A stretch of 7,404 nucleotides of DNA from JBEIVB01 sp040374085. Its GTDB lineage: Bacteria; Bacteroidota; Bacteroidia; UBA4408. Below, one piece after another: positions 1 through 6,005 of the stretch (the first letter of the stretch is position 1; each line of letters begins with the position of its first letter). The position numbers were made by a program, and so were the translations under genes. The notes below the pieces were generated by a model. The model did not search any database. It was given only the letters and a program-made list of their open reading frames with translations, and was not told the origin of the DNA. Where the stretch lies: assembly GCA_040374085.1 (NCBI GenBank), contig JBEIVB010000111.1, forward strand, positions 1 to 7,404, read 5' to 3'.

Positions 1-2
1 TA

Positions 3-74
3 GAATCCCCCGTTTCAGAGCCTCAGGATGCAGAAGGAATGTTCACCTTTGAATCGGGTGCCATGGTACTTTAA
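3..74 (+). CDS. Possible C-terminal tail of an upstream gene (5' partial)
   Basis: One plus-strand frame is open from the window edge to a TAA at 72-74 and encodes about 23 residues ending ...FTFESGAMVL. The stretch is acidic and low in complexity, as protein tails often are. It lies before a promoter-like element and the next gene, which fits the end of a coding region. It is too short to assign to a family, and an open frame of this length can occur by chance, so this is a weak call. Confidence 0.35.
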   Translation, partial: ESPVSEPQDAEGMFTFESGAMVL

Positions 75-86
75 TTTCTGAAAATG

Positions 87-94
87 TATCTTTG
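87..94 (+). promoter_or_regulatory. Bacteroidota-type -7 promoter element
   Basis: TATCTTTG matches the Bacteroidota -7 consensus TAnnTTTG at every fixed position. It lies 52 nt before the ATG at 147, which would give a leader of roughly 45 nt. No good -33 TTG is visible at the usual spacing, so only half of the promoter is supported. Confidence 0.45.
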
Positions 95-146
95 ATCTTA
101 AACCCTTGCCGGCAACCGCAGTCAAACGAACCAAACACTCCCCCTT

Positions 147-587
147 ATGAAACGCATCGCATGGATTATCCTTACCACTTGCATGGCAAGTGTCAGCATG
201 GCCCAGAGTAAACCAGACGCTTCAGCTTCCAAAGCCGAACGCAAAGCCAACCGCATAGAAGAGAGGGCCAAAACAAAGGCCAATGCCTTGGCTTATGAGC
301 TGAAGTTGAACGACGATCAGCGCAACCGTCTAAACGATCTTTTGCTGAAAAGAATGACAGAAGCTTCGGAGGTCCGCAAGCAGCAAAAGTCCTCTCCTAC
401 CCCAGAAGGAAAAGAGAAAATGAAAGCATTAAAGCAACAGTATAAAAAAGAGTTGCAGGCAATATTAACCCCGGAGCAGTACAAGCAATGGGTGCAGAAC
501 CGCAAGCACAGCCCGGAGCGGCAGCGGGTAATCGACTCCAACCCAAATATGCCTGAGGAAAAGAGCAGTCCATCTGACCTCGATTGA
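147..587 (+). CDS. Exported Spy/CpxP-like helical protein
   Basis: This 146-residue protein has a clear N-terminal signal peptide (residues 1-20, ending SMAQ), so it should be periplasmic. The mature part is highly charged and almost entirely helical. It carries two motifs of the LTxxQ type, LNDDQ at 54-58 and LTPEQ at 107-111, each at the start of a helical segment. This resembles the Spy/CpxP/Zra family of small periplasmic chaperones and stress sensors, whose helical hairpins bear LTxxQ motifs. The tail (about 121-146) is hydrophilic and rich in Pro, Ser and Glu, and is probably disordered. The start fits the signal peptide and there is no evident Shine-Dalgarno site. It appears monocistronic, with a promoter element upstream and a strong terminator right after the stop. 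The exact role (chaperone, metal response or sensor) is not shown by the sequence. Confidence 0.8.
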   Translation: MKRIAWIILTTCMASVSMAQSKPDASASKAERKANRIEERAKTKANALAYELKLNDDQRNRLNDLLLKRMTEASEVRKQQKSSPTPEGKEKMKALKQQYKKELQAILTPEQYKQWVQNRKHSPERQRVIDSNPNMPEEKSSPSDLD

Positions 588-595
588 AAAAATAG

Positions 596-620
596 CCGCC
601 CTTCCGGGCGGTTTTTTTTT
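596..620 (+). terminator. Rho-independent terminator after the Spy-like gene
   Basis: A perfect 6-bp GC stem, CCGCCC (596-601) with GGGCGG (606-611), closes a TTCC loop and is followed by nine T (612-620). It starts 8 nt after the stop codon. The A-run before the stem (587-592) would give it some terminator character on the minus strand too. Confidence 0.92.
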
Positions 621-682
621 GCCTGACGGAGCACAGCTTTTCCTCCGTATTTGGTTCGAACCCATACAAGCAAACTGCTCGG

Positions 683-717
683 TTTGCCATAATTTTCCCC
701 GCGAATGTTTACATTTA
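683..717 (+). promoter_or_regulatory. Weak promoter candidate for the cytochrome/DUF5777/YceI cluster
   Basis: TTTG at 683-686 lies 23 nt before TACATTTA at 710-717, which matches TAnnTTTG at all but the last position. The spacing is at the long end of what is accepted, and the resulting leader would be very short. An alternative -7 element, TAATTTTC at 690-697, gives a better leader length but has no -33 partner. A promoter is expected here because a strong terminator precedes the region and a new gene set follows it. The exact element is uncertain. Confidence 0.3.
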
Positions 718-732
718 CCCAAACCTACTCTT

Positions 733-1095
733 ATGCTGTTACCCAAAACCCGGTCTTTTCTTTCGGCGTGCCTGCTTCTCCTCTCTTGGACGGCTTGTCA
801 GAAAAGCAATTACGCCGAGGATCATCCTCCATTAAACACCGCCGACACATGCTCCAGTAAGGCAACCTATGCAAGCAGGATTAAAAAGATATTGGATGTA
901 AGCTGCGCCTATTCTGGCTGCCACGATGGGACCAACCAAGAGCCCAACCTCACCCAATATTCTACCGCCAGCGCCGCTGCTAATAAAATTAAGCAAAGGG
1001 CATGCATCGAGAAAAACATGCCGGCTGCAGCTCCATTAAGCGATTGCGACATAACCCGACTACGGACATGGTGCGAAACCGGTACTCCACAATAA
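733..1095 (+). CDS. Small cytochrome-c-like lipoprotein with a CX4CH motif
   Basis: The protein is 120 residues long. Residues 1-21 form a lipoprotein signal peptide (K5 and R7, then a Leu run) ending SWTA before Cys22, so the mature protein is probably lipid-anchored. The motif CAYSGCH at 58-64 resembles a haem-c site but has four residues between the cysteines instead of two. The downstream segment, Met96-Pro in KNMPAAAPLSD and then a Trp113/Gly117 tail, resembles the C-terminal part of small cytochrome domains of the Planctomycete type, where the Met could be the distal haem ligand. Four further cysteines (40, 91, 105, 114) could form disulfides. I chose the ATG at 733 because it begins the signal peptide; the frame is open upstream to 619, but that part lies next to the terminator and looks non-coding. 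It is the first gene of a likely operon with the DUF5777 and YceI genes. Haem attachment is inferred; a disulfide or metal site is the alternative. Confidence 0.8.
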   Translation: MLLPKTRSFLSACLLLLSWTACQKSNYAEDHPPLNTADTCSSKATYASRIKKILDVSCAYSGCHDGTNQEPNLTQYSTASAAANKIKQRACIEKNMPAAAPLSDCDITRLRTWCETGTPQ

Positions 1096-1120
1096 CTTCC
1101 CCATACATCATACAAAACCT

Positions 1121-1993
1121 ATGAAAAAGCATCTTGGCACAGCCTTGTTGGGACTGGTCATGAGCACAAGTGTGTGCTTGGCTCAGGACGATTTACTCAA
1201 CGAAGGTCTTCCAACCCGTGAATTGACACTTGCTACGTTTAAGGGCACCCGCATTGTAAACATGCACACCATTGAAAACCCCGGCAAAAGAAGCTTGGAG
1301 TTTGTTATTCAGCACCGCTTTGGCGATGTCAGTCAGGGTGCCTATCAGGGATTTGGTATAGACGGTGGGGCCACCATTCGTTTGGGCTTGCAATACTCTT
1401 TCGATGGCCGTTTGGCTTTTGGTCTTGGTCGCTCCTCGTATCAGAAAATGCTCGATGGCTTTGTAAAATACCGCGTTCTGCGTCAAACCACGGACAACCA
1501 CATGCCCATAAGCCTCACTTGGGTCTCGGGCATATACTACAATGGACAGAAAGACTCGAAATTCAACGACTACAGTGCGGCCGCTCGAGTTTCGTATTGC
1601 CACCAGCTCCTTATTGCCCGGAAAATCAACGAGCGTCTCTCTGTGCAGCTGGCTCCAACCTTGGTGCACTACAACCTAGTGGATAGTTTAAACGATCGAA
1701 ACACCGGATTTGTAATGGCATTTATGGGCCGTTATAAAATCAACAAGCGAACCGCCTTAACCGGAGAGTATGGTTACCGGGCAACGCGCATCTTTGCCTC
1801 AGCTGGCTATTACGACTCGTTTGCCTTGGGCCTGGACATTGAAACCGGGGGGCACGTGTTTCAAATGCATTTCACCAACTCAGCCGGCATTGCCGAGCCC
1901 CAATTCTTTGCCCAAACCAACACCACCTGGAAAAATGCCCGCACCTGGGGGGTACGTTTGGGCTTTAATGTTTCCCGATTGTTTCACATTTAA
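1121..1993 (+). CDS. DUF5777 family outer-membrane beta-barrel protein
   Basis: This 290-residue protein has a signal peptide (1-22, ending CLAQ). The rest consists of alternating amphipathic strands rich in Gly and aromatic residues, typical of an outer-membrane barrel. Family-like motifs are TFKGTRIVNMHTIENPGK (39-56), HRFGDV (65-70), a FGIDGGATIRLGLQYS strand (78-93) and DGFVKYRVLRQ (112-122). These match my memory of DUF5777, a Bacteroidota family of unknown function. The C-terminal strand ends RLFHI, with Phe second before the last residue, roughly where barrel proteins carry their assembly signal. It lies 25 nt after the cytochrome-like gene and 12 nt before the YceI gene, so the three are probably co-transcribed. 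A role as a pore, or as an outer-membrane partner for its neighbours, is inferred from context only. Confidence 0.85.
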   Translation: MKKHLGTALLGLVMSTSVCLAQDDLLNEGLPTRELTLATFKGTRIVNMHTIENPGKRSLEFVIQHRFGDVSQGAYQGFGIDGGATIRLGLQYSFDGRLAFGLGRSSYQKMLDGFVKYRVLRQTTDNHMPISLTWVSGIYYNGQKDSKFNDYSAAARVSYCHQLLIARKINERLSVQLAPTLVHYNLVDSLNDRNTGFVMAFMGRYKINKRTALTGEYGYRATRIFASAGYYDSFALGLDIETGGHVFQMHFTNSAGIAEPQFFAQTNTTWKNARTWGVRLGFNVSRLFHI

Positions 1994-2005
1994 ACCCTTA
2001 AGATT

Positions 2006-2554
2006 ATGCGTCGCATCTTGTTTCTACTGCTCTTCTCTCCTTTTGTGTTGCATGCCCAGGTATGGAAAAACAAAGAGAAAATGGGCAAAATCCATTTCTT
2101 TTCCTCAACTCCAATGGAGAACATAGAGGCCAAAAGCCAAACGGTTTCTTCCATCCTCAACAGCAAAACCGATTCGGTGCTGTTTCTGGTGGTGGTTTCC
2201 TCTTTCGAATTTCCGAATGCCCTCATGCAGGAGCATTTCAATGAAAACTACATGGAAAGCAACGTTTACCCCAAGGCCATGTTCCGGGGCAAAATGAAAG
2301 AGGATATTGATTTCACAAAAGACGGTGAATACACGTGCACCGCTGCCGGCAACCTTACCCTACACGGCATTTCCAAGCCCTACAGCGTTACCGGGAAATT
2401 TACAGTTAAAGGTGGTGAGGTACACCTTGTGGCTAAGTTTAACATCAAGCTGGCAGATCACGACGTGAAAGTACCCAAGCTGGTTACCGAGAAAATTGCT
2501 CAGGAAATAGCCACCGATGTGGATGTTACCTATGCCCCTTACGTAAAAAAGTAA
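2006..2554 (+). CDS. Secreted YceI-family lipocalin-like protein
   Basis: The protein has 182 residues and a signal peptide (1-18, ending LHAQ), so it is predicted to be periplasmic or otherwise outside the cytoplasm. The YceI fold is supported by the order of motifs: FFSSTPMENIEAKS (31-44), SSFEFPNALMQEHFNENYME (65-84), the YPKAMFRGKM strand (88-97), LTLHGISKPYSVTG (117-130) and a final FNIKLADHDVKVP segment (145-157). The length is normal for the family. YceI proteins form an elongated beta-barrel, and a Thermus homologue binds a polyisoprenoid chain in its cavity; in E. coli yceI lies beside a cytochrome b561 gene. Here it is the last gene of the cluster, 12 nt after the DUF5777 barrel and before a strong terminator. 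Pairing with a cytochrome-like protein suggests isoprenoid or quinone handling, but the ligand cannot be read from the sequence. Confidence 0.92.
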   Translation: MRRILFLLLFSPFVLHAQVWKNKEKMGKIHFFSSTPMENIEAKSQTVSSILNSKTDSVLFLVVVSSFEFPNALMQEHFNENYMESNVYPKAMFRGKMKEDIDFTKDGEYTCTAAGNLTLHGISKPYSVTGKFTVKGGEVHLVAKFNIKLADHDVKVPKLVTEKIAQEIATDVDVTYAPYVKK

Positions 2555-2575
2555 AGCACCATCATCCAATTCCTC

Positions 2576-2611
2576 CCCCTACCCTATTGATATGGGTAGG
2601 GGATTTTTTTT
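2576..2611 (+). terminator. Strong Rho-independent terminator after the YceI gene
   Basis: A perfect 9-bp stem, CCCCTACCC (2576-2584) with GGGTAGGGG (2594-2602), encloses a 9-nt loop and is followed by A and eight T (2604-2611). It lies 21 nt after the YceI stop codon and 13 nt before the next start codon, so it ends the upstream cluster and also lies in the leader region of the DUF4256 gene. Confidence 0.93.
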
Positions 2612-2624
2612 ATCGTACAAAAGC

Positions 2625-3188
2625 ATGAAAACACACTCCCCAATCGAAGATGCGCTGCTCCTGATTTTGGAAAAACGATTCAGAGATCATGCCCACCGTC
2701 ATAAGGGACTAAACTGGCAGCGGGTTGCAGACCTATTGCATGCAGACCGTGATCTATGGATTGCCGTCGCCGGAATGGATGCTACCGGAGGGGAGCCCGA
2801 TGTGGTAAAACTTGGGGAGGGTGCCAATGCCTGGGCCTACGTCGATTGCTCGGCGGAGAGCCCCATCGGTCGTCGCAGCCTTTGTTACGACGACCAAGCG
2901 CTGGCCGAGCGTAAAGAAAACAAACCGGCCGGCTCTGCGGTGGGTATGGCGCATGAAATGGGCATAACCCTGCTCAACGAAGCGGAGTATTTGAGTCTTC
3001 AGCAAGTGGGGCCTTTTGATCGGAAAACCTCGGGGTGGATTCTTACCACACCGGAGATGCGCAAACTGGGCGGCGCGCTGTTTGGCGACCATAGGTTTAA
3101 CCGCACCTTTTTCTACCACAACACCGCACAATCGTACTACGGTGCACGAGGATTCAGGGCCTATAAAAAGCTTATGCTCATAAACTGA
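2625..3188 (+). CDS. DUF4256 family protein
   Basis: This 187-residue protein has no signal peptide and is presumably cytoplasmic. Motifs run in the order I know for DUF4256: HRHKGLNW (24-31), a GGEPDVV segment (55-61), YVDCSAESPIGRRSLCYD (72-89), RKENKPAGSA (96-105) and KLGGALFGDHRFNRTFFYHN (147-166), then SYYGARGFR (170-178). The many conserved polar residues (Asp74, Cys75, Arg83, Arg84, Cys87, His165) suggest a binding or catalytic site, but no reaction is known to me for the family. I chose ATG 2625 because the in-frame ATG at 2592 lies within the loop of the preceding terminator. The gene stands alone between a terminator and a convergent operon, and I could not find a convincing promoter in the short gap before it. 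Confidence 0.9.
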   Translation: MKTHSPIEDALLLILEKRFRDHAHRHKGLNWQRVADLLHADRDLWIAVAGMDATGGEPDVVKLGEGANAWAYVDCSAESPIGRRSLCYDDQALAERKENKPAGSAVGMAHEMGITLLNEAEYLSLQQVGPFDRKTSGWILTTPEMRKLGGALFGDHRFNRTFFYHNTAQSYYGARGFRAYKKLMLIN

Positions 3189-3214
3189 ATCGGATTTCTC
3201 TACAGATTCCGATT
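3188..3214. terminator. Weak hairpin between convergent genes
   Basis: AATCGGA (3188-3194) and TCCGATT (3208-3214) form a 7-bp stem with a 13-nt loop, beginning in the last base of the DUF4256 stop codon. An AT-rich stretch, but no clean T-run, follows on the plus strand. The position between convergent DUF4256 and gmhB suggests a bidirectional terminator, though a weak one by sequence. Nothing else is visible in the 45-nt gap. Confidence 0.4.
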
Positions 3215-3233
3215 ATTCCTATTTACATTATTA

Positions 3234-3731
3234 TTATACCAACGCATCAAATAATATGCTATCCACCACAGGCTTCAGGGGTGCATCGGTATCCACTAAG
3301 ATGCCGCGTACGCCGGCTCCTTGCGCAGCTTCAATGTCGCGTGGACGATCGCCAATGAACCAGCTTTGAGCCGGGTCTGCACCCAATAAGGCCAAGGCTT
3401 TTTCTACCAAAAGACTGCCGGGCTTACGGCAAAGGCAAGCCGAGAAATCGGGATGGTGCGGACAATACCAAATGCCATCCAGCGCCGTGCCGGCCTCAGC
3501 CAAAACCTGCTCCAGATGGGCGTGAACCAGGGCTACATCGGTGTGCCCATACAACCTTTTAGCTATGCCGCTTTGGTTGGTGATTACGGCTACCAACCAA
3601 CCGGCCGCCTTCAAGCGGGCAATCTGCTGCGGTACACCGGGCAACACCACAAAACGTTCCAGGGTGTAGGTATAATCCACATGGTCGCGGTTGATGACTC
3701 CGTCGCGGTCGAGAAACACAACGCGTTTCAT
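3234..3731 (-). CDS. gmhB: D-glycero-D-manno-heptose 1,7-bisphosphate 7-phosphatase (HAD family)
   Basis: The 165-residue product is a HAD-superfamily phosphatase of the histidinol-phosphatase/GmhB group. It has the nucleophile motif FLDRDGVIN (Asp8 and Asp10), motif II TNQSG (51-55), a zinc-binding loop with Cys90, His92, Cys99 and Cys101 followed by RKP (102-104), and the acidic motif IGDRPRDIEAA (126-136; Asp128 and Asp132). GmhB removes the 7-phosphate of heptose 1,7-bisphosphate on the way to ADP- or GDP-activated heptose for lipopolysaccharide or other glycans. The length is slightly short for the family but nothing essential is missing. I chose the ATG at 3731 because it overlaps the rhomboid stop as ATGA, is preceded by a purine-rich GGGAGAGG and puts the first motif at the usual distance; an ATG 27 nt upstream would add nine residues that look unlike the family. 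Anomer specificity (alpha or beta) cannot be told from sequence. Confidence 0.88.
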   Translation of the reverse strand: MKRVVFLDRDGVINRDHVDYTYTLERFVVLPGVPQQIARLKAAGWLVAVITNQSGIAKRLYGHTDVALVHAHLEQVLAEAGTALDGIWYCPHHPDFSACLCRKPGSLLVEKALALLGADPAQSWFIGDRPRDIEAAQGAGVRGILVDTDAPLKPVVDSILFDALV

Positions 3732-4351
3732 CCTCTCCCGGTTATGGCTTGCCAACATTGAGAAAGGGCAGAAGGTTCAATGAGGAGAGTGATGAGCATT
3801 CCTGTAAGAGCGCCAAAAAGATGCGCATCGTGCCCAATGGTAGAACCACCGCGCCGAGCCATGCTGTACTCAAAAAGCAAATACAACAACCCAAAAATCC
3901 ATGCCGGTATGGGAATTGGAATAAACATCAGATAAAAGCTGTTGAGAGGTTCAAACAGAATGCTGCTAAACAAAAGAGCCGAGATGGCGCCCGATGCACC
4001 TACAGCCGCGTAGCCCGGATGGGCCTTCTCCCGCTCTAAAGCAGGCAACACAGCACCCGCAAGTCCCCCCAAATACAAAGCCAAAAAAAGGATTCCGCCC
4101 AAACCGGGTTTATAAAGCTCCAATACCTCCTCTACATGGGGCCCAAAAAGAAACAACACGTATGCATTCACAAATAGGTGGAATCCATCGGCGTGCACAA
4201 AGCCATAGGTCCATAGCTGCCACCACCTTTTTCGATTTATTATGCTAAACGGATGAAAATGCAACCGATCCATAAGCGCCGCATTGCGCCAAGCCATTAC
4301 GCTAATGGCCACGGTAACCACCAACAAGCCGATGGCAACGGAAAATTCCAT
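3728..4351 (-). CDS. Rhomboid family intramembrane serine protease
   Basis: A 207-residue membrane protein with about six hydrophobic segments and the full rhomboid signature. WWQLWTYGFVHADGFHLFVN (43-62) contains the HxxxN pair His58 and Asn62; GASGAIS has the catalytic Ser120; and GHDAHLFGALTG (173-184) supplies the catalytic His177. An active Ser-His dyad is therefore expected. Rhomboids cleave transmembrane segments of membrane proteins within the inner membrane; the substrate here is unknown. The length is standard for a minimal bacterial rhomboid with no extra domain. The start lies 2 nt after the stop of the PorE-like gene, and the stop codon overlaps the gmhB start (ATGA), so it is the middle gene of a tightly packed operon. 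Whether the neighbouring envelope protein is a substrate is only a guess. Confidence 0.95.
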   Translation of the reverse strand: MEFSVAIGLLVVTVAISVMAWRNAALMDRLHFHPFSIINRKRWWQLWTYGFVHADGFHLFVNAYVLFLFGPHVEEVLELYKPGLGGILFLALYLGGLAGAVLPALEREKAHPGYAAVGASGAISALLFSSILFEPLNSFYLMFIPIPIPAWIFGLLYLLFEYSMARRGGSTIGHDAHLFGALTGMLITLLIEPSALSQCWQAITGRG

Positions 4352-4353
4352 GC

Positions 4354-5961
4354 TCAGCGGGATGGAAGCGTAAGATCCTTGCTGATGAAGGGTACGAAGG
4401 AACTCTTACCCAACACATCCAAACGATCGCGCATCGGAGCACAGCCGGTTGCCGAAACGCTTATTTCATAAGCACCGGGCGATAAAATGGCCACATACTT
4501 ACCCGTTTTAGGATTGGGTAGATACTCGCCCACCAATTGGTTGTTTTTGAGGTTCTTAATGGTAATGGAGGCGCCTTCTGCACGGTTACCGTTTGGCCCA
4601 AGAACAGAGCCTTTGACCACCGTAACCTCCGGTTCAATTTCCTGGAAAGTGATGCGGTACACATCCAAATCGCCAAAACCATCGGATTGTATGCGCGCCA
4701 TGTAGCCATAACGCCCCTTTCCGCTCATGCAGAGATCGATGTTGTCGTAGGCGTTGTTTATCGGATAACCCACATTTTGGGGAGCTGTCCATGCCCCCTT
4801 TTCTTCATCCAGCAAGGTTCGGAACACATCAAATCCACCCATGGAGTTGTGTCCTTTGGAAGAAAAATATAAGGTTAACCCATCCATGGAAAGGTTGGGA
4901 AAATCCTCGTCGTAAGGGGTGTTGATTTCGGGACCCATGTTCTGGGCTTCGCTCCATTCTCCGTCTGGCAGTATAAGGCTTCTGTAGAGGTCAAAGCCAC
5001 CAAATCCTCCGGGCCTATCGCTCGAGAAGTAAAGCGTTTTTCCGTCGGGTGAAATCGTTGCGGAGTTTTGCCGGGAGGGGGCGTTGATGAAGCTGTTGAG
5101 CTTAACCGGCTTTAGTATCTGATTTTCGTACTTAGGCCCCACAAAGATTTGGCCTTGTCCCTCTGTTGCGCTGGGGTTGATGTTGTACACCATGGTAAGG
5201 CCATCTGCCGAAACCCCCACCACGCTCTCATCGCCTGCCTTGGTGTTGACCACCTCGCCCAAGTTGCGGGCCTGTTGCCAATCACCCAAGTAAACCTCGC
5301 TGATGTATACGTCGGAGGTGTAGTTGCCATTGGCCATACGCACCCCATCGCTCTCCTGCCGGGAGTTGAAAATTAAAAAACCTTCATCAAATGAAATGTA
5401 CGGCGAAAAATCGGCGAACGGAGTGTTGATGTTCTTGCCCAGATTCTCGAAGGTAACTTTCAGTGGAAACTTTACCAGCTCTTTTCCGCTGGAGGCCATT
5501 TCCAAGTCTCGTTCAATGACGTTCTTTTCCTCGGCTGTGAGGTCGGTTATGGCCAATGCTTTCCTGAACCAATCTACCGCATCGGAATACTGATTGGCAT
5601 ACGTCAATGCTTTTGCGTAATAATACTCAATCAGGCGATTGTTCTTGGGATTCTCAAGGGCGGGCTGTAAGAAAGGCAGAGCCTTGGAGCGGTCTTCGTT
5701 TAAGTTGAGGTAACAACGCCCAATCTGCATGCCCAGACGTTCGTTGGTGGGGTTTTGAGTGAGCAGGCCAAGGTACTCGGCCAAAGCACCTGTGTAGTTT
5801 TTAAACTGAAAAAGGTCATCGGCTTTTTTGGTGAACAGTTCTTGCTCAAACTTCTTTGCTGGCTTCTTATTTTGGGTGCCGGTTTTGGGTTTTCCTGTCT
5901 CTTGAGCCAGAGCACAAGAGCCGATCCATAAACCTGCGGCCAAGGCCAAATATGCTTTCAT
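4354..5961 (-). CDS. PorE-like TPR/PD40 beta-propeller envelope protein lacking an OmpA domain
   Basis: The protein has 535 residues. The N-terminus (1-20) is an export signal that can be read two ways: a lipobox IGSC with Cys16, or signal peptidase I cleavage after ALA/Q. Domains in order are TPR-like helices (about 45-140), a WD40-like PD40 beta-propeller (about 180-440; clear blades at ISPDGKTLYFSSDRPGG, 303-319, and LSMDGLTLYFSSKG, 357-370) and a carboxypeptidase-regulatory-like beta-sandwich (about 446-535, starting VVKGSVLGPNG). This is the order known for PorE, a type IX secretion accessory lipoprotein, and for many Bacteroidota 'OmpA family' proteins, except that those continue into a peptidoglycan-binding OmpA C-terminal domain. 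Here the protein stops right after the beta-sandwich and the rhomboid gene follows 2 nt later. It lies 44 nt downstream of bshC on the same strand. A structural or scaffolding role at the cell envelope is likely; a link to type IX secretion is unproven. Confidence 0.88.
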   Translation of the reverse strand: MKAYLALAAGLWIGSCALAQETGKPKTGTQNKKPAKKFEQELFTKKADDLFQFKNYTGALAEYLGLLTQNPTNERLGMQIGRCYLNLNEDRSKALPFLQPALENPKNNRLIEYYYAKALTYANQYSDAVDWFRKALAITDLTAEEKNVIERDLEMASSGKELVKFPLKVTFENLGKNINTPFADFSPYISFDEGFLIFNSRQESDGVRMANGNYTSDVYISEVYLGDWQQARNLGEVVNTKAGDESVVGVSADGLTMVYNINPSATEGQGQIFVGPKYENQILKPVKLNSFINAPSRQNSATISPDGKTLYFSSDRPGGFGGFDLYRSLILPDGEWSEAQNMGPEINTPYDEDFPNLSMDGLTLYFSSKGHNSMGGFDVFRTLLDEEKGAWTAPQNVGYPINNAYDNIDLCMSGKGRYGYMARIQSDGFGDLDVYRITFQEIEPEVTVVKGSVLGPNGNRAEGASITIKNLKNNQLVGEYLPNPKTGKYVAILSPGAYEISVSATGCAPMRDRLDVLGKSSFVPFISKDLTLPSR

Positions 5962-6005
5962 CCGGTTGCTGTAGGTGTACGAAAGTATGGATTTTTTTTC
6001 CTTGC
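5962..6005 (-). promoter_or_regulatory. Gap between bshC and the PorE-like gene, with a possible weak -7 element
   Basis: Read on the minus strand, this gap has an A-run followed by TACTTTCG (5980-5987), one mismatch from TAnnTTTG. No TTG is found at the usual -33 distance. It may be a weak internal promoter, or the gap may simply be an intercistronic spacer. There is no Shine-Dalgarno-like sequence directly before the start codon. Confidence 0.2.

Noticed and set aside
619..732. Upstream in-frame ATG extending the cytochrome-like gene by 38 residues
   Set aside because: It begins within the T-run of the preceding terminator, the extension has no family-like features, and the ATG at 733 starts a clean lipoprotein signal peptide.
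1193..1669. 158-codon open frame on the minus strand inside the DUF5777 gene
   Set aside because: It lies wholly within a well-supported gene, has no signal, domain or start context of its own, and looks like a shadow of the coding strand.
2592..2624. Upstream in-frame ATG for the DUF4256 gene
   Set aside because: It lies in the loop of a strong terminator hairpin and would encode part of the stem and the T-run; the family match begins after the ATG at 2625.
3429..3464. CPHHP...CLC segment of GmhB as a haem site
   Set aside because: The Cys-x-His...Cys-x-Cys pattern is the known structural zinc loop of GmhB phosphatases.
3732..3758. Upstream start for gmhB adding nine residues
   Set aside because: The ATG overlapping the rhomboid stop (ATGA) is the more typical coupled start and places the nucleophile motif at the usual distance from the N-terminus.
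5991..5999. T-run between bshC and the PorE-like gene as a terminator
   Set aside because: There is no stem before it, and on the strand of these genes it reads as an A-run, so it cannot act as an intrinsic terminator for bshC.
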